A DNA stretch of 64,000 nucleotides from CAWBQO01 sp963790965. GTDB lineage: Bacteria; Bacteroidota; Rhodothermia; Rhodothermales; DASSAV01. The notes under the pieces were generated by a model that saw only the letters and a list, made by a program, of their open reading frames with translations, was not told the origin of the DNA and did not search any database. Every line of letters starts with the position of its first letter. Position 1 is the stretch's first letter. The stretch is from assembly GCA_963790965.1 (NCBI GenBank), contig CAWBQO010000001.1, positions 248,001-312,000 of the forward strand. The letters run 5' to 3'. Positions 27,531 through 36,552 of the stretch are shown here, piece after piece. A program made the position numbers and the translations under genes.

Positions 27531-30396
27531 ATGAAAGCTACCCTCCTCGTTGTCTTGACGCTCACCTTCGGAAGCGCTCCCTTCGAGGCCTCGAGCGCCG
27601 AGGCTTTGCCGGACAGCTCCTTCCTGATCGTCGATGCGCCTGCGCCGGGTAGTTTCCCGCTCGCCATGAACGGCAAGGTCGCAGCGCTCGTCGTGGCGGA
27701 AGATGAATGGCCCGGCGTCCGTCGCGCCGCGCAAGACCTTCGCAGCGATCTCGGCCGCGTCGCCGGGAGCGTCCCCGCTCTCCATAACAGCGCTCCTGGT
27801 TCCTCCCCGCTCGTCATCGTCGGCACCCTCGGGCATAGCGCCGTGCTCGATCCCCTCGTGGCATCCGGCAAGCTCGACACGACCGGTCTTTCCGGCCGGT
27901 GGGAGAAGTTCGTCCTCGCGACGGTTGAAGACCCGGTTCCCGGCGTCGCGCAAGCGCTCGTAATTGCGGGCAGCGACCGGCGCGGAACGATCTTCGGCAT
28001 CTATCATCTCGCCGAAGCGGCCGGCGTTTCGCCGTGGTCCTGGTGGGCTGATGTGCCCGTTCCGCACCGTCCCGACCTGTACGTGCTCCCGAGTCGCCAC
28101 GTCTTCGGTGAACCGGCGGTACGGTACCGCGGCATTTTCCTCAACGACGAAAACCCTTCGCTTTCCACCTGGGTCAACAGCACCTTCGGCGGCGTTAACC
28201 ACGAGTTCTACGAGAAGGTGTTCGAACTCATCCTCCGCCTGAAGGGCAACTTCCTCTGGCCGGCTATGTGGGGCAAAGCGTTCTACGACGACGATCCGAT
28301 GAACGCCGTACTCGCGGACGAATACGGCATCGTCATCGGCACCTCGCACCACGAACCCATGGGCCGCGCCCATGTCGAGTGGGAGCGCTACGGCACCGGC
28401 GACTGGAACTACGCCACCAATGCGGACACGCTGCGCGCCTTCTGGCGAGCCGGACTCGATCGCCTGAAGCCCTACGAGACACTCGTGACGGTCGGCATGC
28501 GCGGCGACGGCGATGAGCCAATGACGGAAGGCACCGCGACGGCGCTCCTCGAAAAGATCGTGGCTGACCAGCAAGCGATCATTGAAGACGCAACGGGCCG
28601 TCCGGCTTCGGAAACGCCGCAGGTCTGGGCGCTCTATAAAGAGGTGCAGGACTACTACGACAAGGGAATGCGCGTCCCGGACGACGTGACGCTCCTCTTC
28701 TCTGACGACAACTGGGGCAACCTCCGCCGTCTTCCCGCCGAGGGTGCGCCGGAGCGCGAGGGCGGCTACGGCGTCTATTACCATTTCGACTATGTCGGCG
28801 GGCCGCGCAACTACAAGTGGATCAACACCACGCAGATCGAGCGCGTGCGGGAGCAGATGCAGCCTCGCTTACCGGCGCGGCGCGGACCGGATCTGGATCG
28901 TGAACGTCGGCGACCTCAAGCCGATGGAGTTCCCGATCTCGTTCTTTCTCGACTACGCCTGGGACCCCGGCGCTTACTCCGCAGGCGCGATCCCGCGGTA
29001 CACGGCCGGCTGGGCAGCGCAGCAGTTCGGCGCGGCGTACGCGGAGCCGATTGCTCGCCTCTTGTCCGAATACACGCGCTTCAACAGCCGCCGCAAGCCT
29101 GAACTGCTGGCGCCGGACACCTACAGCCTTCTCCACTACCGCGAAGCGGAGCGCGTAGTGCAGGAGTACAACGACCTTGCGGACGAAGCCGAGCGCATCT
29201 ATGCCAGGCTCGATCCCGCCTACCGTGACGCCTACTTCCAACTCGTACTCTATCCCGTTCTCGCCTCGGCGAACCTGCACGAGCTGTACGTGACCGTCGG
29301 CAAGAACCGGCTCACGAGCCGCCACGCGCCGGCCACTACCGACAGTCTCGCCCGGCGTGCCCTTGAACTTTATGCACGCGATGCCGAGCTTACCCGCCGC
29401 TATCACGAGGACTTGGCCGGGGGCAAGTGGGAGGGCATGATGCTCCAGACGCACATCGGCTACACGTACTGGCAGCAGCCGGAAGAGAATGCGATGCCGG
29501 AGGTCTACAGCGCCGAGCCGGTCGACGGTGCCTCCATGGCGGTGGCGGTCGAAGGCAGCGAAGCCGTCTGGCCGGACAGGAGTGAGCCGCTGGTCCTCCA
29601 GGAGCTGAACCCGTGGGACGGTCTCGACGGCCGCATCGAGGTGTTCAACCGCGGAAGCGAGCCGTTCCGCTTTGCCGCCCGGGCGGAGGCACCCTACGTC
29701 CACGTCACGCCGGAGGAAGGCGTGGTCCGTGCCTCGCAGTCGCTCTTGGTCCGGGTGGACTGGCAAGACGCGCCGGCCGGGAAGACCCTTATCCCTGTCG
29801 TCATTGAAGGAAGCGGCGGTACAGCCACGGTGTCCGTTCCGATTGTCCGTCCTGAAACGGCGTGCGAGCGCTTCGAGGGCAGCTTTGTCGAAACGCGGGG
29901 CACCGTGTCGATGGAGGCGTCGCACTTCACCGGCAGGCGCGACGTGCACGGTGCGGGCTGGCGCGTCCTCCCCGGCCTCGGGCGCACGCTCGATGCCGTA
30001 GCATCGCAAGGCAAAGTTACCGGGACCGAGCGGCCGGCGCTTTCCTACGGTTTCTACCTGTTCGAGCCGGGAGACATCACCGTCTGGACTCACGTCTCTC
30101 CAACCCTCAACTACGACGCGACGGAGGGCCTGCGCTTCGGCATCTCCATCGACGACGGGCCGATTCAGGTCCTCAACATGCACGAGGGTGAGACGGACCG
30201 CGCGTGGGAGCGCTGGGTAAGCGACAACATCAACGCGGTCCCGTCCGGGCACACCGTACGAACCGCCGGTCGCCACACATTGCACCTTTGGATGATCGAC
30301 CCGGACGTGGTCGTACAGAAGATCGTCATAGACGCGGGCGGAATGCAGCCGTCCTACCTCGGGCCGCCTGAAAGTCCCCGTCCCACCCGCGACTGA
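27531..30396 (+). CDS. GH115 alpha-glucuronidase, interrupted by a 1-base frameshift
   Basis: Removes (4-O-methyl)glucuronic acid from internal xylose units of xylan. ATG at 27531 begins a signal peptide (MKATLLVVLTLTFGSA); an ATG at 27489 overlapping the regulator gene is less likely. The first frame holds the N-terminal domain and most of the catalytic barrel (RGIFLNDENPSLSTW, LRLKGNFLWPAMWGKAFYDD, SHHEPMGRAHVEWERYG, YYHFDYVGGPRNYKWINT). After ATGCAG, one extra C at 28863/28864 shifts the frame. The second frame continues without loss (LAYRRGADRIWIVNVGDLKP onward) through the helical domain and C-terminal beta domain to TGA at 30396. The joined protein would be about 955 residues, normal for GH115. 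No slippery site is visible. Confidence 0.9.
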
Positions 30397-30400
30397 GACC

Positions 30401-31624
30401 ATGAAGCAAACCCTCTTCCCACCGGGTCAACGCCGGCTTTGCCGCGCGCGCTTTTTGCTCCTGCTCCTGCTTGCGCTCGGCCCGGCATGTTGGAATCGGG
30501 CGGCAGCGCAGGTTCCGGATCTCCCCGGCGACTACCCGCCCGGGCAGTACGACGAGCGCCTCGTTCCGAGTTATGTTCTTCCCGATCCGCTGCTTTTTGA
30601 GGATGGGACACCGGTCGGGGATACCACGCAGTGGCGCGCGCGGCGGCGGGAGATCATTCAGCTCTTCGAAGACCACGTCTACGGACGGCCGCCGGTCGAA
30701 CGCCCTGCGGGAATGACGTGGCGCGTTGCCTCGGCCACGCGCACCGATTCGATGACGGTCAAGAACGTTGTCATCTTGCTCTCGGGCAAGGAGTCCGGAC
30801 CAAAGATGGATCTTGAAGTCGCGACGCCCTCGCACGGACCCGCTCCCGTCTTCCTGATTCCGTGGGGGAGACGGAACCGCAACGCGCTGCTGGAAAGAGG
30901 CTATGGCGTCGCTTCATTCAATCCACTGGAGGTGCAGCCGGACCATCCCGACAGCCTTTTCCTGACGGGCATGCAGGCGGCCTTCCCCTTTCCGGACGCA
31001 GAGCAGGCCGATTCGGCACGGTGGGGCGTACTTGGCGCGTGGGCCTGGGCCATGAGCCGCGCCATGGACTTCCTGGAAACGGACCCGGACGTGGACGCAT
31101 CGCGCGTTGCCGTGCTCGGCTTTTCGCGCTTCGGAAAGGCGGCTTTGTGGGCGGCCGCTCGCGACAGGCGCTTCGCCGCCGTATACTCAGTTCAGTCCGG
31201 ACTTGCAGGCTCCGGCCTCGCCCGTCGCGGGTACGGCGAGACGATGCAGAGCATCACCGGGTACGCGCCGCAGTGGTTCAATGCCCGTTATAAGACCTAC
31301 GTCGGGCGCGAAGAAGACCTGCCGTTGGACGGCCATTTGCTGCTCGCGCTCATCGCGCCGCGCCCGCTCTTCGTCAACGTTGCCGAGCGGGACTACTGGG
31401 GCGATCCACGCGGGTCGTTTCTCGCCGCCGGAGCTGCCACCCCCGTCTACCGCCTCTTCGGATACGGAGGCATCGAGTCCGGCATCCTCCCGCCCACGGA
31501 CACGTTCGCTGGAGACCGTCTCGGCTTCAGCATGGGTCCCGGCGGGCACGGCATCACTGCGGCCGACTGGTCGCTCTTCCTCGACTTTGCCGACCGCCAG
31601 TTTGGTCGCATCTCCCCGCAATGA
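30401..31624 (+). CDS. Glucuronoyl esterase, CE15
   Basis: A 407-residue secreted serine esterase that cuts the ester between lignin alcohols and 4-O-methylglucuronic acid on xylan. A long basic signal peptide (to NRAAAQ) is followed by an alpha/beta-hydrolase domain. The nucleophile Ser lies in GFSRFGKAALW, matching the CE15 signature GxSRxGK. Conserved neighbours are HVYGRPPVERP, GVLGAWAWAMSRAMDFLE, SGLAGSGLARRG and the late His in GPGGHGITAADW. It begins 4 bases after the GH115 stop and ends overlapping the GH43 start by 4 bases, so GH115-CE15-GH43 are translationally linked. Together they remove the glucuronate decoration and trim the chain. Confidence 0.92.
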   Translation: MKQTLFPPGQRRLCRARFLLLLLLALGPACWNRAAAQVPDLPGDYPPGQYDERLVPSYVLPDPLLFEDGTPVGDTTQWRARRREIIQLFEDHVYGRPPVERPAGMTWRVASATRTDSMTVKNVVILLSGKESGPKMDLEVATPSHGPAPVFLIPWGRRNRNALLERGYGVASFNPLEVQPDHPDSLFLTGMQAAFPFPDAEQADSARWGVLGAWAWAMSRAMDFLETDPDVDASRVAVLGFSRFGKAALWAAARDRRFAAVYSVQSGLAGSGLARRGYGETMQSITGYAPQWFNARYKTYVGREEDLPLDGHLLLALIAPRPLFVNVAERDYWGDPRGSFLAAGAATPVYRLFGYGGIESGILPPTDTFAGDRLGFSMGPGGHGITAADWSLFLDFADRQFGRISPQ

Positions 31625-33300
31625 TACGATTTCTCGTGCTTCCGCTCCTGTTACTCTCCGCCTGCGCCGCGCCCCGGTCGGTTATTAAGATGGGCGCTTC
31701 GCCGCGCTTCGACTGGTTCGAATATGCCGGTAGCGACAGCGTCTTCGACCTTCCGGTCGGGCCGGATGACTTCCGAAACCCGATCCTCGCCGGTTTTTAC
31801 CCCGACCCGAGCATCGTGCGTGTCGAGCAGGACTATTTTCTCGTCAACTCCTCCTTCGCGTACTTCCCCGGGGTGCCGATCTTTCGGAGCCGCGACCTCG
31901 TGAACTGGACACAGATCGGGCACGTTCTCGATAGGCCGTCGCAGTTGCCCCTCACCGGCCTTCGCATCTCCGAGGGCATCTTTGCGCCCGCCCTGTCTTA
32001 CCACGACGGCGTGTTGTACATGATCACGACGCTGGTAGGCGCGGGCGGCAATTTCTACGTCACCGCCAGGGATCCCGCCGGCCCCTGGTCGGAGCCTGTC
32101 TGGCTGCCGGGCGTCGACGGCATCGATCCGTCCTTCTTTTTCGACGACGACGGGAAAGCGTACGTGGTCAACAACGGTCCGCCCGAGGGCGCGCCCCAGT
32201 ACGACGGGCACCGCGCGATCTGGATACAGGAGTTTGATCTTAAAACCGGCGGACTGGTCGGGCCGCGCTCGGTGCTCGTAGACAAGGGAAGCCGCCCGGA
32301 GGAGAACCCGATCTGGATCGAAGGTCCGCACCTGTATAAGTTGAAGGGCCGGTACTTCCTCATGGCGGCCGAGGGCGGGACCGGTCCCGGGCATTCGGAA
32401 GTCATCTTTCGCAGCGACGCCGCCACCGGGCCTTACACACCTTATGGCGGTAACCCCGTCCTGACGCAGCGCCAACTCGATCCGGCGCGGCCTTTCGCCG
32501 TCACCTCGACGGGCCACGCGGACCTGGTGGACACCCCTTCCGGCGAACTCTGGGCCGTCTTTCTCGGCACGCGCCCCTACCGGGACGACCTTTATAATAC
32601 CGGTCGCGAGACTTTTCTTCTGCCCGTGAGCTGGAAGGACGGGTGGCCGGTCATTCTGGAAGGCAACAAGCCCGTACCGCCGGTCGCCGAGCGACCACAC
32701 CTCGATTTCGGGCCGGTGCCGCCCGTTCCTACGACGGGCAACTTCACCTTGCGAGAAGGCTTCGACGGACGAACGCTCCCCCTCTACTGGAACCTAATAC
32801 GGACACCCGAGGCGCTCCCGTACAGCCTCGACGCGAATCCCGGCGCGCTCACCTTGTATCCGCGCCCGGTGGCGCTGGAAGACGGGGGTCAACCCGCCTT
32901 TGTGGGCAGACGGCAAGCGCACGGCGTCGCCACGGCGACAACGCAAATGCGCTATAGGCCCCGAGAGGAGGGCCCCCGGGCCGGGCTTGCCGCGTTCCAG
33001 AACGAAGGGCACTTCTTCACGCTCACCGTTGCGCGGCAGGACGGCCGGCAGGTCGTTCAGGTGCAGCAGGCTGCGGGCGGCGCGCCGACAGTGCTTGCCT
33101 CTGCAGCTATCGGTGCTGCCGACACGCTTCGCTTGCGCATCGAAGCCGATGGAGGAACGTACCGATTCCTTTACGACACCGGGGAAGATGACTGGCGTCG
33201 GCTCGCTACGGCCGACGGCACCATCCTGAGCACGAACCGCGCCGGCGGCTTCGTGGGCACTTACTTCGGACTCTACGCCTACGCGCCCGACGCCCCTTGA
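31621..33300 (+). CDS. GH43 beta-xylosidase/arabinofuranosidase lipoprotein
   Basis: A 559-residue family 43 glycosidase with a lipoprotein signal (lipobox LLSAC). The five-blade propeller shows the catalytic base in GFYPDPSIVR, the pKa-modulating Asp in GVDGIDPSFFFDDDGKAYVV and the acid Glu in WIEGPHLYKLKGRY. The C-terminal ~190 residues form the beta-sandwich seen in xylosidase-type GH43 enzymes (FTLREGFDGRTLPLYWNLIR, FVGRRQAHGVATATTQM, VGTYFGLYA). The likely action is release of xylose or arabinose from xylo-oligosaccharides at the envelope. The first four bases overlap the CE15 stop. Confidence 0.92.
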   Translation: MIRFLVLPLLLLSACAAPRSVIKMGASPRFDWFEYAGSDSVFDLPVGPDDFRNPILAGFYPDPSIVRVEQDYFLVNSSFAYFPGVPIFRSRDLVNWTQIGHVLDRPSQLPLTGLRISEGIFAPALSYHDGVLYMITTLVGAGGNFYVTARDPAGPWSEPVWLPGVDGIDPSFFFDDDGKAYVVNNGPPEGAPQYDGHRAIWIQEFDLKTGGLVGPRSVLVDKGSRPEENPIWIEGPHLYKLKGRYFLMAAEGGTGPGHSEVIFRSDAATGPYTPYGGNPVLTQRQLDPARPFAVTSTGHADLVDTPSGELWAVFLGTRPYRDDLYNTGRETFLLPVSWKDGWPVILEGNKPVPPVAERPHLDFGPVPPVPTTGNFTLREGFDGRTLPLYWNLIRTPEALPYSLDANPGALTLYPRPVALEDGGQPAFVGRRQAHGVATATTQMRYRPREEGPRAGLAAFQNEGHFFTLTVARQDGRQVVQVQQAAGGAPTVLASAAIGAADTLRLRIEADGGTYRFLYDTGEDDWRRLATADGTILSTNRAGGFVGTYFGLYAYAPDAP

Positions 33301-33333
33301 TTCTTTCCACACGCGACCCGTACAGAACCGCTC

Positions 33334-34407
33334 ATGCACCGACTTACAACAGCTTTTCTCCTCGCTTTTACCCTCACGCTGGCCGCGTGCGACAGCGGCG
33401 GTAGCGACCCCGTGAAGGAAGAGGACGTGCCGCTACGCACGCTCGCCAGGGAACGTGGCATCGAGATCGGCGCAGCGGTGAACATGGACGCGCTCGCCGG
33501 CGAACCGCAGTACCAGCAGGTGCTCGCGCGCGAGTTCGGCATGGTCACCGCCGAAAATGTGACGAAGTTCGGCCCCATCCACCCGGTGCGCTCGTCGTAC
33601 AACTGGGCCGCCGCTGATGCTTTTGTCAGCTTTGCCGAGCGAAACAACATGAAAGTGCGGGGGCACACCCTCGTCTGGCATCAGCAAAATGCCGCGTGGG
33701 TGACCGAACGCGCGTGGACGCGCGAGGCGCTCATCGAAGTCATGCAGGAGCAAATTGCAAGCGTCGTCGGACGCTACAAGGGGCGCGTAGCCGCGTGGGA
33801 CGTTGTCAATGAGGCTATCAGCGACGGCGGCTCGGATCCCCTTCGCACGTCCGTCTGGCGGACCGGAATCGGCGACGATTACATCGACATCGCCTTCCGG
33901 GCAGCCCGCGCCGCCGATCCGTCGGCGAAGCTCTTTTACAACGACTACAGCGCTGAGGGCCTCGGCACCAAGTCGGACAGGGTGTACAACCTCGTAAATG
34001 GCCTGCGGCAGCGCGGCGTGCCGATCGACGGGGTGGGAATGCAGATGCACCTCAGCGCCCGTTCGCCGCTGAGCACGTCGGATTTGAAGGCGAATATGAA
34101 GCGGCTGGCCGACCTCGGTCTCGAGGTCCAGATTACGGAACTCGATGTGCGCATTCCCCTCTTACCGGACGGCTCAGGTCCTGATAGCGGCGATCTCATG
34201 TTGCAGGGGGAAGTCTACGACGGCACGATGCGGGTCTGCCTGGAAGCCGACAATTGCACCGCGTTCGTCCTCTGGGGCTTCACGGACAAGTACTCCTGGG
34301 TGCCGGGGCAATTCTCGGGCTGGGGCGCGGCACTCATTTTCGACGCGCTTTACCAGCCGAAGCTGGCGTACACCCGCCTCGCCGAGCGCCTCCAAATGCC
34401 GCATTAG
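33334..34407 (+). CDS. GH10 endo-xylanase lipoprotein
   Basis: The third GH10 enzyme of the locus, 357 residues, with a lipobox-like TLAAC after MHRLTTAFLLAFTL. It is a minimal barrel: FGMVTAENVTKFGPIHP, GHTLVWHQQNAAWV, proton donor in WDVVNEAISDGG, LFYNDYSAEG, GVGMQMHLSARSPL, nucleophile in QITELDVRIPL and the late Trp-rich motif FVLWGFTDKYSWVPG. It lies 33 bp after GH43 and is the last intact gene of the GH115-CE15-GH43 operon before the element-rich gap. Confidence 0.94.
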   Translation: MHRLTTAFLLAFTLTLAACDSGGSDPVKEEDVPLRTLARERGIEIGAAVNMDALAGEPQYQQVLAREFGMVTAENVTKFGPIHPVRSSYNWAAADAFVSFAERNNMKVRGHTLVWHQQNAAWVTERAWTREALIEVMQEQIASVVGRYKGRVAAWDVVNEAISDGGSDPLRTSVWRTGIGDDYIDIAFRAARAADPSAKLFYNDYSAEGLGTKSDRVYNLVNGLRQRGVPIDGVGMQMHLSARSPLSTSDLKANMKRLADLGLEVQITELDVRIPLLPDGSGPDSGDLMLQGEVYDGTMRVCLEADNCTAFVLWGFTDKYSWVPGQFSGWGAALIFDALYQPKLAYTRLAERLQMPH

Positions 34408-34556
34408 CTTTGAACCGGAATCAGTAATACTATGGCTTCAGCATAAGTGCAATAGGACAGTGTGCAAGCCTCTTGGCAGACGCCGCCGCGATTCAGATCC
34501 GCCGGTTTGTAACCAACTGGAACGAAGGACCGCCCTTTTGGCATTGGCGACAACTC

Positions 34557-34729
34557 AGGAGGCTGTTGATGTACGACGGAGTCTTTTTATCACGGCTTCA
34601 ATATGCGCGGTGCATGACTTAAATGCTGCAGAACACCCCCTTTTATCCCCCTCGAGGGGGAAGTTGCGTTGGTGCTTTGGTTTTGATCTTCAGCTACATG
34701 TAGCGGTTTTATCTATTTCAACGTCCTAC
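34557..34729. mobile_element. MITE-like element, copy A
   Basis: A ~173-bp non-coding element beginning AGGAGGCTGTTGATGTA and ending with the imperfect reverse complement (TTTCAACGTCC). Its middle carries the palindrome CCCCCTCGAGGGGG followed by AAGTTGCGTTGGTGCTTTGG. Two further copies of nearly equal length occur at 34959 and 42218. It has no coding capacity, so it would depend on a transposase elsewhere. Confidence 0.65.
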
Positions 34730-34830
34730 TATACAACGACCCTATTCGGCTGTTGATTGAATTCCTATAATCTTTGATCAAAGCTCCGTGTTCACGTTGC
34801 TTCGACAGCTTCTTAGCAGGCGGGAAGGGT

Positions 34831-34857
34831 AGATCCTTCACTCTGTTCAGGATGACA
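34831..34857. repeat. Short dispersed palindromic repeat (GATCCTTCACTCTG... type)
   Basis: A 27-base match to a repeat type common in bacterial intergenic DNA, reading GATCCTTCACTCTGTTCAGG then ATGACA. Its reverse complement starts TGTCATCCTGAACAG. The same GTCAT-N3-GA head appears in the array at 48.1-49.5 kb. It lies between MITE copies A and B. Confidence 0.6.
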
Positions 34858-34958
34858 CGTGGGGGCGTTGAAGGAGGCGGGAAAGGGGCGGTGCACAAGG
34901 AGAACGGAACGTCAGGACCGTGTCATGACGGCGGGGCGACGCATCTCAGCCTTGCTTT

Positions 34959-35132
34959 AAGAGGCTGTCGGTTTAATATACATTTGATCCACTGCATATA
35001 TTTATAACTTTTTGCGCAACCGGGACGCTGCATAACACCCCCTTTTATCCCCCTCGAGGGGGAAGTTGCATTGGTGCTTTGGTCGATGGTGTGAGCTACA
35101 GACGATGCGTTCTATTATTCTAATAGCCTCTC
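34959..35132. mobile_element. MITE-like element, copy B
   Basis: A ~174-bp copy of the same element. It starts AAGAGGCTGTCGG, ends CTAATAGCCTCTC (terminal inverted repeat GAGGCTnTT) and has the identical central palindrome CCCCCTCGAGGGGG with AAGTTGCATTGGTGCTTTGG. It ends 123 bp before the first frameshift-bearing gene. Confidence 0.65.
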
Positions 35133-35255
35133 AGGAACTTCTTTGTCGTTTGGCTTGATTGGATCGGCGCTTATAAACTCGCTCACTGCCCGTATCCCAA
35201 GGATCAACAATCTTTCCTGCACCACCTTTGCTCCTGCTTTTGCCGGAACTGAACC

Positions 35256-36511
35256 ATGCGCATAACGGATATCCGGGCCACGCCCGTCACGGTCCCCCTG
35301 GAAGCGCCCGCTGCGCCACGCCAACGGCTGCCACTGGGGGCGGTTCGTTCGCACCATCGTCGAGGTGGAGACGGACGAGGGGCTCGTCGGGCTGGGCGAG
35401 ATGGGCGGCGGCGGCGAAAGCGCGATCGGCCGCCTTCGAAGGCCTGAAGCCGTACCTCCTCGGGCGCGACCCGGCGCGGATCGAGGAGCTGCGTTTCCTG
35501 GTCGCCAACCCGACCGCGTCGCTGTACAACAACCGGACGCAGATGTTGGCGGCGATCGAGTTCGCCTGCCTCGACCTGCTCGGGCAGAAGTGGGGCGTGC
35601 CCGTCTCCGAAATCCTGGGCGGCCGGCTTGCGGGAGCGGGTGCCGTTCGCCTCCTACCTCTTCTTCCGCTACCCGCATCCCGGGGACGGCAGGGCGAGGT
35701 GCGGACGATCGAGCAGTTGGTCGCGGAGGCGCGTCGCGCTCAAGGAGCGGTACGGGTTCACGACGCACAAGCTGAAGGGCGGCGTCTTCCCGCCGGAATA
35801 CGAGCTGGAGTGCTACCGCGCCGTCGCCGACGCTCTTCCGAGGACGACTCGTTCCGGTTCGACCCGAACGGCGTGTGGTCGGCCGAGCAGGCGATCTGGT
35901 TCGGCCAGCAGATCGAGGGCATCCGAAACGACTACTTCGAGGACCCGGTGTTCGGGCTTGAACGGGATGCGCCGCGTGCGCGAGAAGGTGCGATGCCGCT
36001 GGCGACGAACACGGTCGTGGTCAACTTCGAGCAGCTGCAGCGCCAACGTGCTGTGACACGGCGGTCGACGTGATCCTGCTCGACACGACGTTCTGGGGCG
36101 GCATCCGGCCGTGCATCAAGGCCGCCGGCGTGTGCGAGACGTTCCAGCTCGGCGTGGCCGTCCACTCCTCCGGCGAGCTGGGCATCCAGCTGGCGACGAT
36201 GCTCCACCTCGGCGCCGTCCTGCCCAACCTCGCGCTTCGCCGCCGACGCCCATTACCACCACCTCGTGGACGACGTGATCGTGGGCGGCAAGATGGCCGT
36301 ACGAGGACGGCGCCATCGCCGTGCCGGACGGCGCCCGGCCTCGGCGTGACGCTCGACCGCGACAAGCTCGGCCGAGTACCACGAGCTCTACCTCCGGCTC
36401 GGCCCCTACCCGTACGACCAGGACCCGCTCCGCCCGGGCTGGGCGCCACTCATCCCCAACAACCGGTGGGCCGACCCGCGCGATGACCGCGCGCCGGAGG
36501 TCCCCTCGTAA
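35256..36511 (+). pseudogene. D-glucarate dehydratase-like enolase-superfamily gene, multiply frameshifted
   Basis: Encodes, when frames are joined, an almost perfect glucarate dehydratase-type protein of about 415 residues (glucarate to 5-keto-4-deoxyglucarate). Frame segments in order are MRITDIRATPVTVPLEAP, RTIVEVETDEGLVGLGEMGG, NPTASLYNNRTQMLAAIEFA, RVPFASYLFFRYPHP, GFTTHKLKGGVFPPEYELE (substrate Lys), RFDPNGVWSAEQAIWF, NDYFEDPVFGL, LATNTVVVNFEQL, ILLDTTFWGG and FQLGVAVHSSGELGIQLATM (catalytic His). I count about 14 single-base indels, mostly +1 G or C, for example near 35310, 35431, 35630, 35691, 35733, 35839, 35960, 36038, 36054, 36234, 36299, 36332 and 36371. Residues between breaks are conserved and no nonsense substitution is seen. 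It belongs with the two genes that follow. Confidence 0.85.
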
Positions 36512-36552
36512 CCGCACCTGCGGCATCTCCATACTCCTTCCGAGCGTCCGTC

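Larger units (their letters stand above)
34408..35255. other. Gene-free interval of 848 bp rich in mobile repeats
   Basis: Separates the third GH10 gene from the glucarate dehydratase gene. It is visibly more AT-rich than the rest and contains two MITE-like copies and one dispersed palindrome. No open frame here has recognisable protein features. The two copies suggest repeated insertion between what look like two halves of one xylan/uronate operon. Confidence 0.7.

Noticed and set aside
28850..28880. Programmed ribosomal frameshift in GH115
   Set aside because: No X-XXY-YYZ heptamer or stop-associated slippery run at the junction; a +1 base in a CC pair is explained by mutation or miscall.
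27459..30402. Minus-strand frames of 441 and 526 codons opposite GH115
   Set aside because: Antisense shadows with low-complexity Arg/Val/Glu composition; the plus strand encodes the recognisable enzyme.
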